The notes under the pieces were generated by a model. The model was not told where the DNA came from and did not search any database. It saw nothing but the letters and a program-made list of their open reading frames with translations. From the NCBI GenBank assembly GCA_964467785.1, contig CAYXVB010000014.1:1-35370 (forward strand): DNA of 35,370 nt. The letters are read 5' to 3'. This stretch comes from CAYXVB01 sp964467785. Its GTDB lineage: Bacteria > Bdellovibrionota > UBA1018. Positions 8,287 through 16,375 of this stretch are shown here, in pieces (the stretch's first letter is position 1; each line of letters begins with the position of its first letter). The position numbers and the translations under genes were made by a program.

Positions 8287-8482
8287 ATACTTTTTACTTG
8301 TTTTTAAGACCCAATCAACCGACTCCCCTACTCCACAAAAAGCAACTCATTAAACTCGCTAATCATTTTACTTTGGTCCGAGAATTGCTCTAGCCGGGAG
8401 CCTGACTCGGTGCTAAAAGGGCGCGAGTTTGGGGATCAGTCAATTTATCAACAATAATCGACAGAGAGTGGGGCTGTAAGAA

Positions 8483-10141
8483 ATGAAAATGAACTCGTCG
8501 CTTCTGAGTCGCGTGGGATTACTCAGCACAAGCGCCATCCTGCTGTGCGGAATCCAAGCAGCATATGGTTTTGAGTCCGATTCCATCATCAGCGTACCTG
8601 AAGCCGGCACCTTCTTCGGCGGCTGGAAAAACAAGCAAAACGACGCCCTTTCTCGCACTCGCGACGCGCTGAACACGCTGCGCGCTAATTCCGAGCTCAG
8701 TACTTTCTTTGAAAACCGCAACGGAAATGCTCTAGCTCTGGAAAATATTGTCTCCGGCGATCTCGTTGAAACCACCAAGGTCCGCCACTATTACAATGGC
8801 GTGGAAGTCATTGGCTCCATGGCTTTCCATCATCGGGGACGCTTTGGAACCTCGGTGCGTAATGCGATCCGTCATTTCAGCCTCGACGCTACTCCCGTAC
8901 TCAGCATGGAAGAAGCCGTGAGCATTGCTCGCGGCACCACTGGCGATCGCCCACTTCTCTCTCAGCCGACACTCAAGATCCTTCCCATGGACGAAGGTGC
9001 CGCCCGGCTGGTTTATTGGGTCGAACTCAACGCCAACGGGCTGGACGAGGCTCGCGACGTCATTATCGACGCCAAGTCGGGCGAAGTGCTTGCAGATCTC
9101 TCCAAGCACATCGAACTTGCGCCGATCCAGATCTTCGACGCTTCCAAACAGGGTGTCGAGCTGACCCTCGTTCCGACCCCCAATGGCAGAAGCGTGCAAG
9201 GCTGCAAGCTCGCGGACCTGGCCACTGGCAAGGTCCAGAATCTCACCGCGAAAGAATGTGAAGCATTTACTGGCCAGGGCTACTGCCAAGTCGTTCTCGA
9301 TGGGTCTCCGGTCTTAGAGAATCCGACATCCTGCAAGCTGGTCGCAACCAACGGCGTCCCTTCCATTGGGACCGATGCAAGCGGCCGCCGCGCCAATGAC
9401 AACTCGCTGAAGGTTCTGAATTACTTCCAAAGCCGCCTCGGTCGCAATAGCTATGACGGCCGCGGCTCCACACTGATCAGCGTGGTCCATGGCGGCAAAA
9501 ACTACCAGAACGCCCACTGGGACATTCAGAACAACCAGATGGTCTATGGCGACGGTGACGGCAAAGAACTGGGTGACTTCACCCTTTCTCTCGATGTCGC
9601 GGGCCATGAAATGGCACATGGCGTGACCGCCCACTCGGCCAAGCTACTCGGCATGGGTGAATCGGGCGCGCTCAATGAAGCCTACTCCGACTTCTTCGGC
9701 GTGATGATCGCCGGCGCAAAGGACTGGGCGATTGGCCGCACGCTGTTCTTGAATCCCGCCCAGGCCAAGGGGGTTCGTAACCTCCAGGACCCGCATCAGT
9801 TAACCTTCAATAAGCGAAGCAATGCCGGCAAGATCGTGACCTTACCTTATCCGGCTTCAATGATGGAAAAGGTTCCTTCGCCCGCCAAATGCGATCGCAC
9901 CAATGACAATTGTTGGGTGCACGTCAACGCCACCATCCCGGGCCATGCTTCGTATCTCGTGTTCCAGGCCGTCGGACAGGAAAAGGCAGAAAAGCTTTAC
10001 TACGCCACCCTGACCCAAGCCCTCACGGACAAGGACACGATCGCAAGTGCCGCGCTTGCCACCAAGAAGATGTGCCGTCAGATGTTCGACGGACTCACAT
10101 GCAACAAGGTCGACGGCGCCTTCAAACAAGTCGGTCTGTAA
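8483..10141 (+). CDS. Secreted thermolysin-family (M4) zinc metalloprotease
   Basis: An extracellular neutral protease precursor of 552 residues. A signal peptide occupies residues 1-29 (hydrophobic core LLSTSAILLCGIQA). The propeptide follows, with an FTP-like segment (about 90-130) and a PepSY-like segment (about 140-205); these act as chaperone and inhibitor in the family. The catalytic domain has HEMAH (zinc ligands H375 and H379, general base E376), GESGALNEAYSDFFG (third ligand E399) and CWVHVN (H480, at the position of the transition-state histidine of thermolysin). All catalytic residues are present. Two ATG codons six bases apart (8483, 8489) could start it. The gene stands alone and is followed by a strong terminator, so it is probably expressed as a single unit. 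Confidence 0.93.
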   Translation: MKMNSSLLSRVGLLSTSAILLCGIQAAYGFESDSIISVPEAGTFFGGWKNKQNDALSRTRDALNTLRANSELSTFFENRNGNALALENIVSGDLVETTKVRHYYNGVEVIGSMAFHHRGRFGTSVRNAIRHFSLDATPVLSMEEAVSIARGTTGDRPLLSQPTLKILPMDEGAARLVYWVELNANGLDEARDVIIDAKSGEVLADLSKHIELAPIQIFDASKQGVELTLVPTPNGRSVQGCKLADLATGKVQNLTAKECEAFTGQGYCQVVLDGSPVLENPTSCKLVATNGVPSIGTDASGRRANDNSLKVLNYFQSRLGRNSYDGRGSTLISVVHGGKNYQNAHWDIQNNQMVYGDGDGKELGDFTLSLDVAGHEMAHGVTAHSAKLLGMGESGALNEAYSDFFGVMIAGAKDWAIGRTLFLNPAQAKGVRNLQDPHQLTFNKRSNAGKIVTLPYPASMMEKVPSPAKCDRTNDNCWVHVNATIPGHASYLVFQAVGQEKAEKLYYATLTQALTDKDTIASAALATKKMCRQMFDGLTCNKVDGAFKQVGL

Positions 10142-10171
10142 TCGACCAAAGTCCGCACCCGGAAAAGCACG

Positions 10172-10214
10172 AAACCCCCGCCCGATCTCCGGATCCGGCG
10201 GGGGTTTTATTTTT
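10172..10214 (+). terminator. Rho-independent terminator of the M4 protease gene
   Basis: An 11-bp perfect stem pairs AAACCCCCGCC (10172-10182) with GGCGGGGGTTT (10197-10207). The loop is 14 bases, and the T-rich run TTTTATTTTT follows. It lies 30 bases after the protease stop codon. Confidence 0.92.
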
Positions 10215-10352
10215 GGCTCATTGCAGCCTAAACCTGACTCTAGGACCTATTACAGCTGGAAGAGATCCTCGGCACTCTCATGGCGCAGTTCGCGGATCAC
10301 GATTGGCGGTCTCTCTTCATCCTACTTCTTCCGCCGCTTTCGCGGCGAGACA

Positions 10353-10799
10353 TCAATGCACGTTCGCGGCGTCGAACTTCTTGATCGTCTCGACAACCTG
10401 CTTCTCGAGGACATCGTCGCTCTCGAAGACGTCGTCGATGTGCGATGAGCGCATCATATATCCCGCTACGCTCTTGGCGACATCCTTCATCGGCTTCTGA
10501 AAATAGAGGCCATTGAGCTCGTCGTCTCCAAAGGTGCCTTTAATGACTGCTTTGGCCGCCTTGTAGCGATCGCTGTCGGAATACTCGCTCCCTTCAAGCT
10601 CTTCGGCCTTGGCGCCGATCCGGGCCAGGGTCTTGTCTCGAAGATCTTCCTCAGTGAGGATGTAGGGCCCGATCAAGCCGTAAACCTCATCTTGCACCAC
10701 CTGGCGCAAGCGGGAAGGAAACGTAATGGCCTTATCGTTTTCGAGCCGGGTAATAATGCTTTTGCAAAGCAAACGAACGGTATCGCGGCTGGTGTGCAC
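10353..10799 (-). CDS. DUF507-family protein
   Basis: A 148-residue, strongly charged helical protein matching the DUF507 family, which is known from several deep-branching and deltaproteobacterium-like groups and has no established function. Features seen are an N-terminal helix beginning TSRDTVRLLCKSIITRL, a central acidic segment and a C-terminal segment rich in charged residues (MMRSSHIDDVFESDDVLEKQ). The GTG start at 10799 is supported by AGGAGG nine bases upstream. It lies 29 bases after murJ in the same direction, so it is probably the last gene of that operon. No signal peptide or membrane segment is present. Confidence 0.75.
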   Translation of the reverse strand: MHTSRDTVRLLCKSIITRLENDKAITFPSRLRQVVQDEVYGLIGPYILTEEDLRDKTLARIGAKAEELEGSEYSDSDRYKAAKAVIKGTFGDDELNGLYFQKPMKDVAKSVAGYMMRSSHIDDVFESDDVLEKQVVETIKKFDAANVH

Positions 10800-10828
10800 T
10801 GGTCAGGGCCTCCTGAGACGAGTCTAGC

Positions 10829-12535
10829 CTAAGATTTAGGCCGCCTCACTTTGTTTTTGATTTTTCGGAATAAAAGATCGGTGGCTTCAAGGGTATCCGT
10901 GATCTTGAAGAGGCGCGAAAGGAGCAGAACCACGATCCCGCCTTCAAAAACCACGAGCCCCACCTTGAGCGCGCGCCCGAACGGAAGAAGTGTACGGCAA
11001 TTTTCGAAGAAGAATGAGTCCGGAAGGGCGCGATTAAGCGCCTGATGGGAAAGCAAGCAGATCACTCCCATCAGCGCGGCCACCGCCAAATGTAGGGCAA
11101 ATGAGGTCAGCAACGGTCGGATCGGAAAATCCCCTCCCGCTGATTTTAGAATCCTTCGCACCGCCTGCAGGAGAAAGCCCCAATTGATCAAGGCACCGAC
11201 CGAGGTTCCCAGGGCGAGCCCCCAGTAACCGAACGGACGCACCATCAAGAGATTGAGGGTCAACGTTGAGGCCACGCTGATCACGCTGGAGATCACGGCG
11301 ACCCGAGTCTGACCGAAAGCATAACAGGCGGGCACTAGCACTTTCACGGCGGAGTATGCAGTCAAACCGATCGCATACATGGCCAGCGCAATGGAAGTGC
11401 GCTGAGTGTCGTCGGGAGTGAAGCGCCCGTATTGGAATATCAATTCGATGATCGGGTACCCGAGAAAGGCCAGACCCGCCGAGGCGGGAAGATTGATGGC
11501 GAAGACCTGGCGCAGACTGTGCGCGAGAGTGCGCTGCACGCCGGCAATGTCTTTTTCGACCCAGAGGCGCGACACCTGAGGCAGCGTGGCCGAAGCAAGC
11601 GAGACCCCGAAGAGTCCAATAGGAAACTGCATCAGGCGAAAGGAGTAATTGAGCCAGGAGACCGCGCCTGGCATCTGCGAGGTGGCCAAAATCGTATTGA
11701 CCAGAATGCTGACCTGGGTGGCGGCGAGTCCCACCGTGCCGGGAACCATCATCCAAAGCATCCGTTTGAGCGCGGGGTCCCGGTGCCAGACCGGATCGCC
11801 AGCCTCGCGCCGATACCAGCGGTAACCGGCACGGTAAAGCGCGGGGAGCTGGCAAAAAGCCTGCACAGCGCCGCCGATTAGGACGCCGAAGGCCATGCCT
11901 TCGATCGGCTGAATCTCCCACTCCTGGCCGTGCTTGAAAAGAACCGTAGCCGCAAGCACCCCCACGGCGACCGAAGCGACATTAAAAAGCGCCGACGAGA
12001 ATGCAGGGAGAAAGAAAACCCCGCATGCGTTGAGAATCCCCATGAACGCGGCGGCGAGTGCCACGAGCGGGAAAAACGGGAACATCACGCGGGTCATCGA
12101 GACGGTAAGCTCGAACTTGCCCGGCACCTGCTTGAAGGCGCCGGCATAGAGCGTGACCAGCTCGGGCGCAAAGAGCACGCCAAGCGCGGCGATCAGGCTG
12201 ACGGTGACGAAAAGCACTCGGAAAACGAGTCCTGCCACCCGCCAGGCGCGGCGGTCGCCCTCCTCGATCCGGGCGCGGGTGAAAGTCGGCACGAGCGAAG
12301 CGCTCATCGCCCCCTCGGCGAAAAGGTCGCGCAGCAGGTTGGGGATCCGGAAGGCGACGTTGAATGCGTCGGTCGCGTTTCCAGCTCCGAAAAGGAACGC
12401 GAAAGCCTGCTCGCGCACGAGCCCCATGATGCGGCTCATGAAGGTGGCGGCGCCGATCGCTCCCGCGGCGCGTAGGACCTGATGCCCCTGCACGGATTGC
12501 GGCTTAGGCAGTGCTGACTCCCCGGAGGAGCTCAC
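10829..12535 (-). CDS. murJ: MurJ lipid II flippase
   Basis: Flips undecaprenyl-linked lipid II across the inner membrane for peptidoglycan synthesis. The 568-residue protein is hydrophobic throughout, with about 14 predicted membrane segments. The family's first-helix motif region is plain: SRIMGLVREQ (residues 34-43), then GNATDAFNVAFRIPNLLRD (52-70) and AEGAMSASLVPTF (73-85). ATG 12535 overlaps the stop of the preceding gene by four bases (ATGA), implying coupled translation. A soluble basic tail (KIKNKVRRPKS) ends the protein. Length and motifs are normal. Confidence 0.96.
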   Translation of the reverse strand: MSSSGESALPKPQSVQGHQVLRAAGAIGAATFMSRIMGLVREQAFAFLFGAGNATDAFNVAFRIPNLLRDLFAEGAMSASLVPTFTRARIEEGDRRAWRVAGLVFRVLFVTVSLIAALGVLFAPELVTLYAGAFKQVPGKFELTVSMTRVMFPFFPLVALAAAFMGILNACGVFFLPAFSSALFNVASVAVGVLAATVLFKHGQEWEIQPIEGMAFGVLIGGAVQAFCQLPALYRAGYRWYRREAGDPVWHRDPALKRMLWMMVPGTVGLAATQVSILVNTILATSQMPGAVSWLNYSFRLMQFPIGLFGVSLASATLPQVSRLWVEKDIAGVQRTLAHSLRQVFAINLPASAGLAFLGYPIIELIFQYGRFTPDDTQRTSIALAMYAIGLTAYSAVKVLVPACYAFGQTRVAVISSVISVASTLTLNLLMVRPFGYWGLALGTSVGALINWGFLLQAVRRILKSAGGDFPIRPLLTSFALHLAVAALMGVICLLSHQALNRALPDSFFFENCRTLLPFGRALKVGLVVFEGGIVVLLLSRLFKITDTLEATDLLFRKIKNKVRRPKS

Positions 12536-12834
12536 GCCTTGCTACCAAAAGCTTTGGCGATCCATTTATCGATACCTTCGTCGATCTTGGAGCGGAACGG
12601 AGCGGCGAGCAGACTGAGCTTACCGTCCACTTCGATGCAGTTGTCCTTGCAGGTCAGCGTAGCCGAAAACATCGAGGACTCGATGCGGAGCTTCTTGCCC
12701 GAGGGATCGCGCTTAACGTCGGCCTTGCCCATCTGGGCTTTTTCGAGGAAATGCTCAATCTGCGCGTCAACCTTGTCGTAGAGCTCCTGAGAACTACGGC
12801 CGGGAACCGGGACCTGACGCGAATAGCTCGGCAT
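12532..12834 (-). CDS. Polyhydroxyalkanoic-acid-system type small protein
   Basis: A 100-residue protein resembling the PHA granule region family. It has an N-terminal helix (QELYDKVDAQIEHFLEKA), a beta-rich middle with SMFSATLTCKDNCIEVDGKL, and a C-terminal helix (APFRSKIDEGIDKWIAKAF). In some proteobacteria such proteins sit beside polyhydroxyalkanoate genes; none is visible here, so a storage role is not supported by context. Here it is the first gene of an operon with murJ, overlapping it by four bases. CAGGAGAG precedes ATG 12834. A general envelope- or lipid-binding role is only inference. Confidence 0.6.
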   Translation of the reverse strand: MPSYSRQVPVPGRSSQELYDKVDAQIEHFLEKAQMGKADVKRDPSGKKLRIESSMFSATLTCKDNCIEVDGKLSLLAAPFRSKIDEGIDKWIAKAFGSKA

Positions 12835-12948
12835 AGGATTTTCTCTCCTGAGTGTGCTTGTTTCGACGATACTAACCCGGATACCCGCGGAGCGGCAAAC
12901 TCCGAAGCGTGGTGAATCCGCATTGTCCCAGCAACCCAGTCGAACCTG

Positions 12949-14907
12949 TCAGACGTGCCGGGAGCCCGGAGCATCGTGCACAATCTCCAGCTCGGCCATC
13001 GCCTCGCCGGAAGTGACCCGATCTTCAGCGGCAGATACCCAGCGGACTACGCGCGCATCCACCGGTATGGCATGCGGAACCAGCGTGCCGAGGGACTCGA
13101 CGATCGCCAGGGGCTCGTGCGCCGGCACGAGCGTCCCCTCGCGGAAAAGGAGAGAATGCACCCGACCACTTACCAGCGCGTGCAGGCGCGGCGGGGCCTT
13201 GGGCGCGGCGGCGCGCTTGGAGGCGTCGACCCGGCGGACCTGAAGAGTCCACTCGCCGAGACGCACAAGCCAGGCGGACGGCCGCAGTGGATAAGCACAG
13301 ACTCGCGCCGTGCGTCCGCTCTTGAGCTCGATGGAACCGCTGATTCCGGGAAGGCCACCGTAGTCCCGCTGCACGGGACCGTCGGTCCAGTGCAGCATCC
13401 CGGCTGGGAGCGGCTTACACCACTGATCCCCTACTGCCCAGCGGAAGCTGGGAACGCCGCCACCCCGGATGATGTCCTGCAACTCGCCAGAATCGCTGAT
13501 GCTTTCGCAAACCGACGCGAAAAACGGCAGCCAATCGGCCGAAGGCCTTAGCTGCGGCAGGAACTCCTCGTCGATGAATCCGGCATGGAAAATTCCTTCG
13601 CTCACCCAAGGATGCGTGAGTACTTCGCCCAGGAAACGCTGATTGGTCTCGAGAGATCCCGCCACCCAGGTCTCCTCGAGCACGCCTCGCGCCACTCGCA
13701 TGGCTTGGGCCCGATCCTGCGCACCGGCCCAGAGAACTCCCAGCCGGCCGCGTCCGACCGCGGGCACGTCGTCGCCGGGCTTCACGCTCAACTGAAGCTC
13801 CGCCTCGGCGTTGGGCAGGCCCCAATGGCGCCGATCGCTCACCTCGACGATGCGACCTGGGCGCGGCAACTGAAGTACCGGATCCTCGGCATAGATCCGA
13901 AGAGCGATCCCATGCGACCATTGCTTGCGCGGTTGCACGCGAGGCAGCTCGCGTGGAGGAACGTGTCCGCCCGCGTAGGCGGCGATCTGCCAGGCCAACG
14001 CCTCCGTGCCGGCGACGCGCTCCCAGAGATGAAAAGACGAGGTGAGGCGCGCGGAGCCGCCCACGAGCCAGACATGGGTGCCGTCCACCAGAAACTCCAG
14101 GCTGCCCACCCCGACATAGCCCATGTTCTCTGCGAAATGGCGCACCCACTCGACCAACTTGATTTCGGCGACGGGATCCACGTTCTGCGGCGGACAGAAC
14201 TCGACCAGCCTGCGATTGCGGCTTTGCAGCGAGGTGTCCACCCGCGGGAATACGACGGTCCGCCCGTCGTGGAGGCGGACAAAGGGGACTTCGAGCTTGC
14301 GGCCCCCCTCGATGTAGCGCTCGGCAAAGATGATCACCTCGCCGGTGTTGCGCCGGAGCTGCTCAAGCCACAGCGGCAATCGGGCCTGGATCTGCTCGGG
14401 GTCATAGGCCACGAAATGATCGGAGCCCGAGACGTTGCGCGAGGATTTGAGCACGAACGGCATTCGCTGCCCGCCCGAATGGACGAGCGCCTCGACCTCG
14501 CGCAGGCTGTAGATCGGATCCGGATGGCTCAGAAGATTCGGGATCCCAAGCCTCTCGGACTCGAGCAAGAGACTCAATCGGTTACCGAAAAGCGTGAGAA
14601 CGCGCGGACTCGGCGCAAAGACATTGAGACCGAGCTCCTGACAGAGAGTGCCCAGCTCGGGGCGCTCCGACCAGAAGCTGAATCCCGGGTGCAGAGCGAG
14701 CGACTCCCCTCCGCTCACGGATTTTTCGGCCTCGAGCCGGGCGCGCAGCCGCGCCACCGCCTCGGCCGGATCCGCCGGCAGGCCGGAGTCGATCGGACAT
14801 TCGACCGGATCGAACCCGTGTCGACGGAACCCCTCGACCAGGAATGGATAAATATCTCGGTCCCATCCATCGGTCGACGGGTATGTAAGGAGCAGAACTC
14901 GACCCAT
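12949..14907 (-). CDS. Degenerate acyl-CoA carboxylase alpha-chain homologue (pseudo biotin carboxylase plus pseudo biotin-carrier domain)
   Basis: The 652 residues have the layout of PccA/MccA-type carboxylase alpha chains: biotin carboxylase fold (about 1-450), a middle region (450-570) and a biotinyl-like domain (575-645). Homology is clear from LHPGFSFWSE (72-81, normally HPGYGFLSE), VDTSLQSRNRRLVE (223-236), YVGVGSLEFL (264-273) and the AEDP stretch near 340. Key positions are changed. The motif EMNTRxQVEH reads GGSARLTSSF (283-292), losing one Mg-binding Glu, the Asn, the Gln and a Glu while keeping Arg287. The glycine-rich ATP loop is absent (SSRNVSGSDH). In the carrier domain EAMKM reads ESLGT (604-608), so the biotinylated Lys is Gly607. 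Lys154 and Glu271 remain. Loss of carboxylase activity is inferred. The frame is intact, so it is not an ordinary pseudogene. No carboxyltransferase beta chain lies nearby. Confidence 0.8.
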   Translation of the reverse strand: MGRVLLLTYPSTDGWDRDIYPFLVEGFRRHGFDPVECPIDSGLPADPAEAVARLRARLEAEKSVSGGESLALHPGFSFWSERPELGTLCQELGLNVFAPSPRVLTLFGNRLSLLLESERLGIPNLLSHPDPIYSLREVEALVHSGGQRMPFVLKSSRNVSGSDHFVAYDPEQIQARLPLWLEQLRRNTGEVIIFAERYIEGGRKLEVPFVRLHDGRTVVFPRVDTSLQSRNRRLVEFCPPQNVDPVAEIKLVEWVRHFAENMGYVGVGSLEFLVDGTHVWLVGGSARLTSSFHLWERVAGTEALAWQIAAYAGGHVPPRELPRVQPRKQWSHGIALRIYAEDPVLQLPRPGRIVEVSDRRHWGLPNAEAELQLSVKPGDDVPAVGRGRLGVLWAGAQDRAQAMRVARGVLEETWVAGSLETNQRFLGEVLTHPWVSEGIFHAGFIDEEFLPQLRPSADWLPFFASVCESISDSGELQDIIRGGGVPSFRWAVGDQWCKPLPAGMLHWTDGPVQRDYGGLPGISGSIELKSGRTARVCAYPLRPSAWLVRLGEWTLQVRRVDASKRAAAPKAPPRLHALVSGRVHSLLFREGTLVPAHEPLAIVESLGTLVPHAIPVDARVVRWVSAAEDRVTSGEAMAELEIVHDAPGSRHV

Positions 14908-14938
14908 AAATTCTAGATTTAACTCAGCCTCTGGACAA

Positions 14939-14957
14939 AGACCATGGGGTTTGGTCT
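14939..14957. promoter_or_regulatory. Inverted repeat in the divergent promoter region
   Basis: AGACCA (14939-14944) and TGGTCT (14952-14957) are separated by seven bases, in the 79-base space between the carboxylase-like gene and the Rsm22-like gene. It could serve as an operator for either gene. The evidence is position and symmetry only. Confidence 0.25.
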
Positions 14958-14986
14958 AGTGCCGTGATTGCGGCAGTAGAGGATTT

Positions 14987-16300
14987 ATGCGGGTTCCCGA
15001 GAATTTGGCAACAGCTTTTGGCGCTCCCTTTGAGGATCGATTGGTTCGATTCCTCCTGGAAACCGGCCGTCTACCCGACGCCGAGTCGATCCACTCCCAC
15101 CGGTTCCTTGCCAGGTCGGTCGTTCCCCATATTCGTAAGCTATCCGGCATGTTCAATCGACTGGAAGCCCGCCCCGGGTCGCAGGGCAGGATCGCCGCCA
15201 CTCAAGAAAAAGGACTGGATCCTTATTGGAAGGAAAGCTCCAATCCGGAAAACTTTCGGCTCGCCTACTTCCTTTACTTCATGCCCTCGAACCTTTATCG
15301 CGTCGCTTCAGTCTGGGCCGAGCTGGCCCGACTGGGATTCCGTTGGCCGCACGCAGGCTTTCGCGGCATCGAGTTCGGCGCGGGCCCGGCCTCTGGCGCG
15401 ACCGGAATCGCCGCCGGCGAACGCCACTCCCCCGTGGGTCTGCCCAAATCGGGTAGCTGGGCGTTGATCGAGCAGGACAAGGCGATGCTCCAGCTGGGCC
15501 AGGGCTGGGCGGAAAACTACTTTGATTACTGCGGAGTGGGAGACTGGGGCATCCGCCCATTCCACCGCAAGCTCGACCTCGCGCAGGGATTCCTCCCCCG
15601 CAGCGCCCCCACCTTCCACCTTTGGCTGATGAGCTATTTCCTCAACGAATATTCCCAGACTCCAGCCGAAATCGCCCGCGCGCTGCTCAGCGCTTGGGAA
15701 CGCCATCTCGAAGAGGACGGCATCGCGATCCTGGTCGAGCCGGCGCTGCGCATGCAGTCCCGCAAGCTGCTTGAAGTCCGCCGAGAACTGCTTGCGCTGG
15801 CGGAGAAGAAGAAAATCGACTGGCTTCAGGTCCTTCTGCCCTGTCTCGGCCACCANNNNNNNNNNTGTGGCGCCCTGGCCACCGAGGACGACTGGTGCCA
15901 CGAAGAAGTGATGTGGTGGCGACCTCCGTACTTCCGCAAGATCGACGAGCTCGCGGAACTCGATCGCAAGACCCTACCGTTCAGCTACCTCGTGGTGACA
16001 AAAAGCCGCAGGAAGCGGGAGGAAATCCTCCCCGCCCTAGGCTCGGCAATGCAGGACTCTCGTCTCCGCCTCGTGAGTCCCGCGCACTTCGAGGGCCGCG
16101 ACCAGGAATTCTTTGTTTGTGGCAGTGAAGGCAAGCGCCGCGCGCGTTTCCGCGAAAACGACGAGCAGTCGCCATTGGCTGAGCTGGGACGCGGGGACAT
16201 CTTATTGGGCGCCGACATCCGCGGGGACATGAGCGCTTCCCGCATCGAAAAGGTCCGCGAACTCGCGGGCGCCAGCTCGGGCGACACCCACAAAAACTGA
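14987..16300 (+). CDS. Rsm22-family rRNA methyltransferase-like protein
   Basis: About 437 residues including a 10-N gap. The middle contains a SAM-dependent methyltransferase fold whose first loop reads FRGIEFGAGPASGA (near residue 125). A cysteine cluster follows: LPCLGH (Cys286), then CGALATEDDWCHEE (Cys294 and Cys304, if the gap length is right). This pattern fits the Rsm22 family, whose mitochondrial member acts on the small ribosomal subunit and carries a metal or iron-sulfur site in this region. AGAGGA lies three bases before ATG 14987, which is rather close. It is divergent from the carboxylase-like gene and convergent with the following secreted protein. The modified base cannot be stated. 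Confidence 0.75.
   Translation: MRVPENLATAFGAPFEDRLVRFLLETGRLPDAESIHSHRFLARSVVPHIRKLSGMFNRLEARPGSQGRIAATQEKGLDPYWKESSNPENFRLAYFLYFMPSNLYRVASVWAELARLGFRWPHAGFRGIEFGAGPASGATGIAAGERHSPVGLPKSGSWALIEQDKAMLQLGQGWAENYFDYCGVGDWGIRPFHRKLDLAQGFLPRSAPTFHLWLMSYFLNEYSQTPAEIARALLSAWERHLEEDGIAILVEPALRMQSRKLLEVRRELLALAEKKKIDWLQVLLPCLGHXXXXCGALATEDDWCHEEVMWWRPPYFRKIDELAELDRKTLPFSYLVVTKSRRKREEILPALGSAMQDSRLRLVSPAHFEGRDQEFFVCGSEGKRRARFRENDEQSPLAELGRGDILLGADIRGDMSASRIEKVRELAGASSGDTHKN
15856..15865. other. Small assembly gap (10 N)
   Basis: Ten N interrupt the cysteine cluster of the Rsm22-like gene. The reading frame is open on both sides and in register across the ten bases as given, so the estimated length may be right or off by a multiple of three. 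Confidence 0.9.
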
Positions 16301-16301
16301 A

Positions 16302-16347
16302 ACGGCGGCACTTCGAATCGAGCGGAGTCGCTCTCGAAGGCCGCCGT
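16302..16347. terminator. Bidirectional terminator hairpin between convergent genes
   Basis: ACGGCGGC (16302-16309) pairs with GCCGCCGT (16340-16347). Inside it CTTCGA pairs with TCGAAG and GAGCG with CGCTC, giving a long, nearly continuous stem. On the minus strand the stem is followed by TTTCAGTTTTTG, a usable U-tract. On the plus strand the following run is weaker (CTGATTTCAG). It sits exactly between the two converging stop codons. Confidence 0.7.
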
Positions 16348-16375
16348 CTGATTTCAGTATTGAGTGACGTGCGAC

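Larger units (their letters stand above)
8041..8482. other. 442-bp A+T-rich intergenic region between divergent genes
   Basis: This is the largest gene-free stretch of the window and is clearly lower in G+C than its neighbours. It holds two inverted repeats (8073-8086 and 8165-8181) and a possible decayed coding fragment (8154-8286). A weak promoter-like pair for the downstream protease is TTGGGG, 18 bases, AATAAT near 8430-8460. A 52-codon frame from ATG 8195 has no ribosome-binding site and no recognisable product. Confidence 0.6.

Noticed and set aside
8195..8353. 52-codon frame starting at ATG 8195
   Set aside because: No ribosome-binding site and an unremarkable translation; the alternative shifted frame reads more like protein.
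10214..10352. Short minus-strand peptide containing IVIRELRHESAEDLFQL after the DUF507 gene
   Set aside because: Reads like an enzyme N-terminus, but it is only about 24 codons between two stops with no start site; treated as chance or an unresolvable remnant.
11930..12475. 181-codon plus-strand frame opposite murJ
   Set aside because: Highly charged Glu/Arg/His-rich shadow translation; murJ on the other strand is certain.
13585..14916. 443-codon open frame opposite the carboxylase-like gene
   Set aside because: It is antisense to a gene with clear homology. Its translation is rich in Arg, His and Gly with no motif, as expected of a G+C-rich shadow frame.
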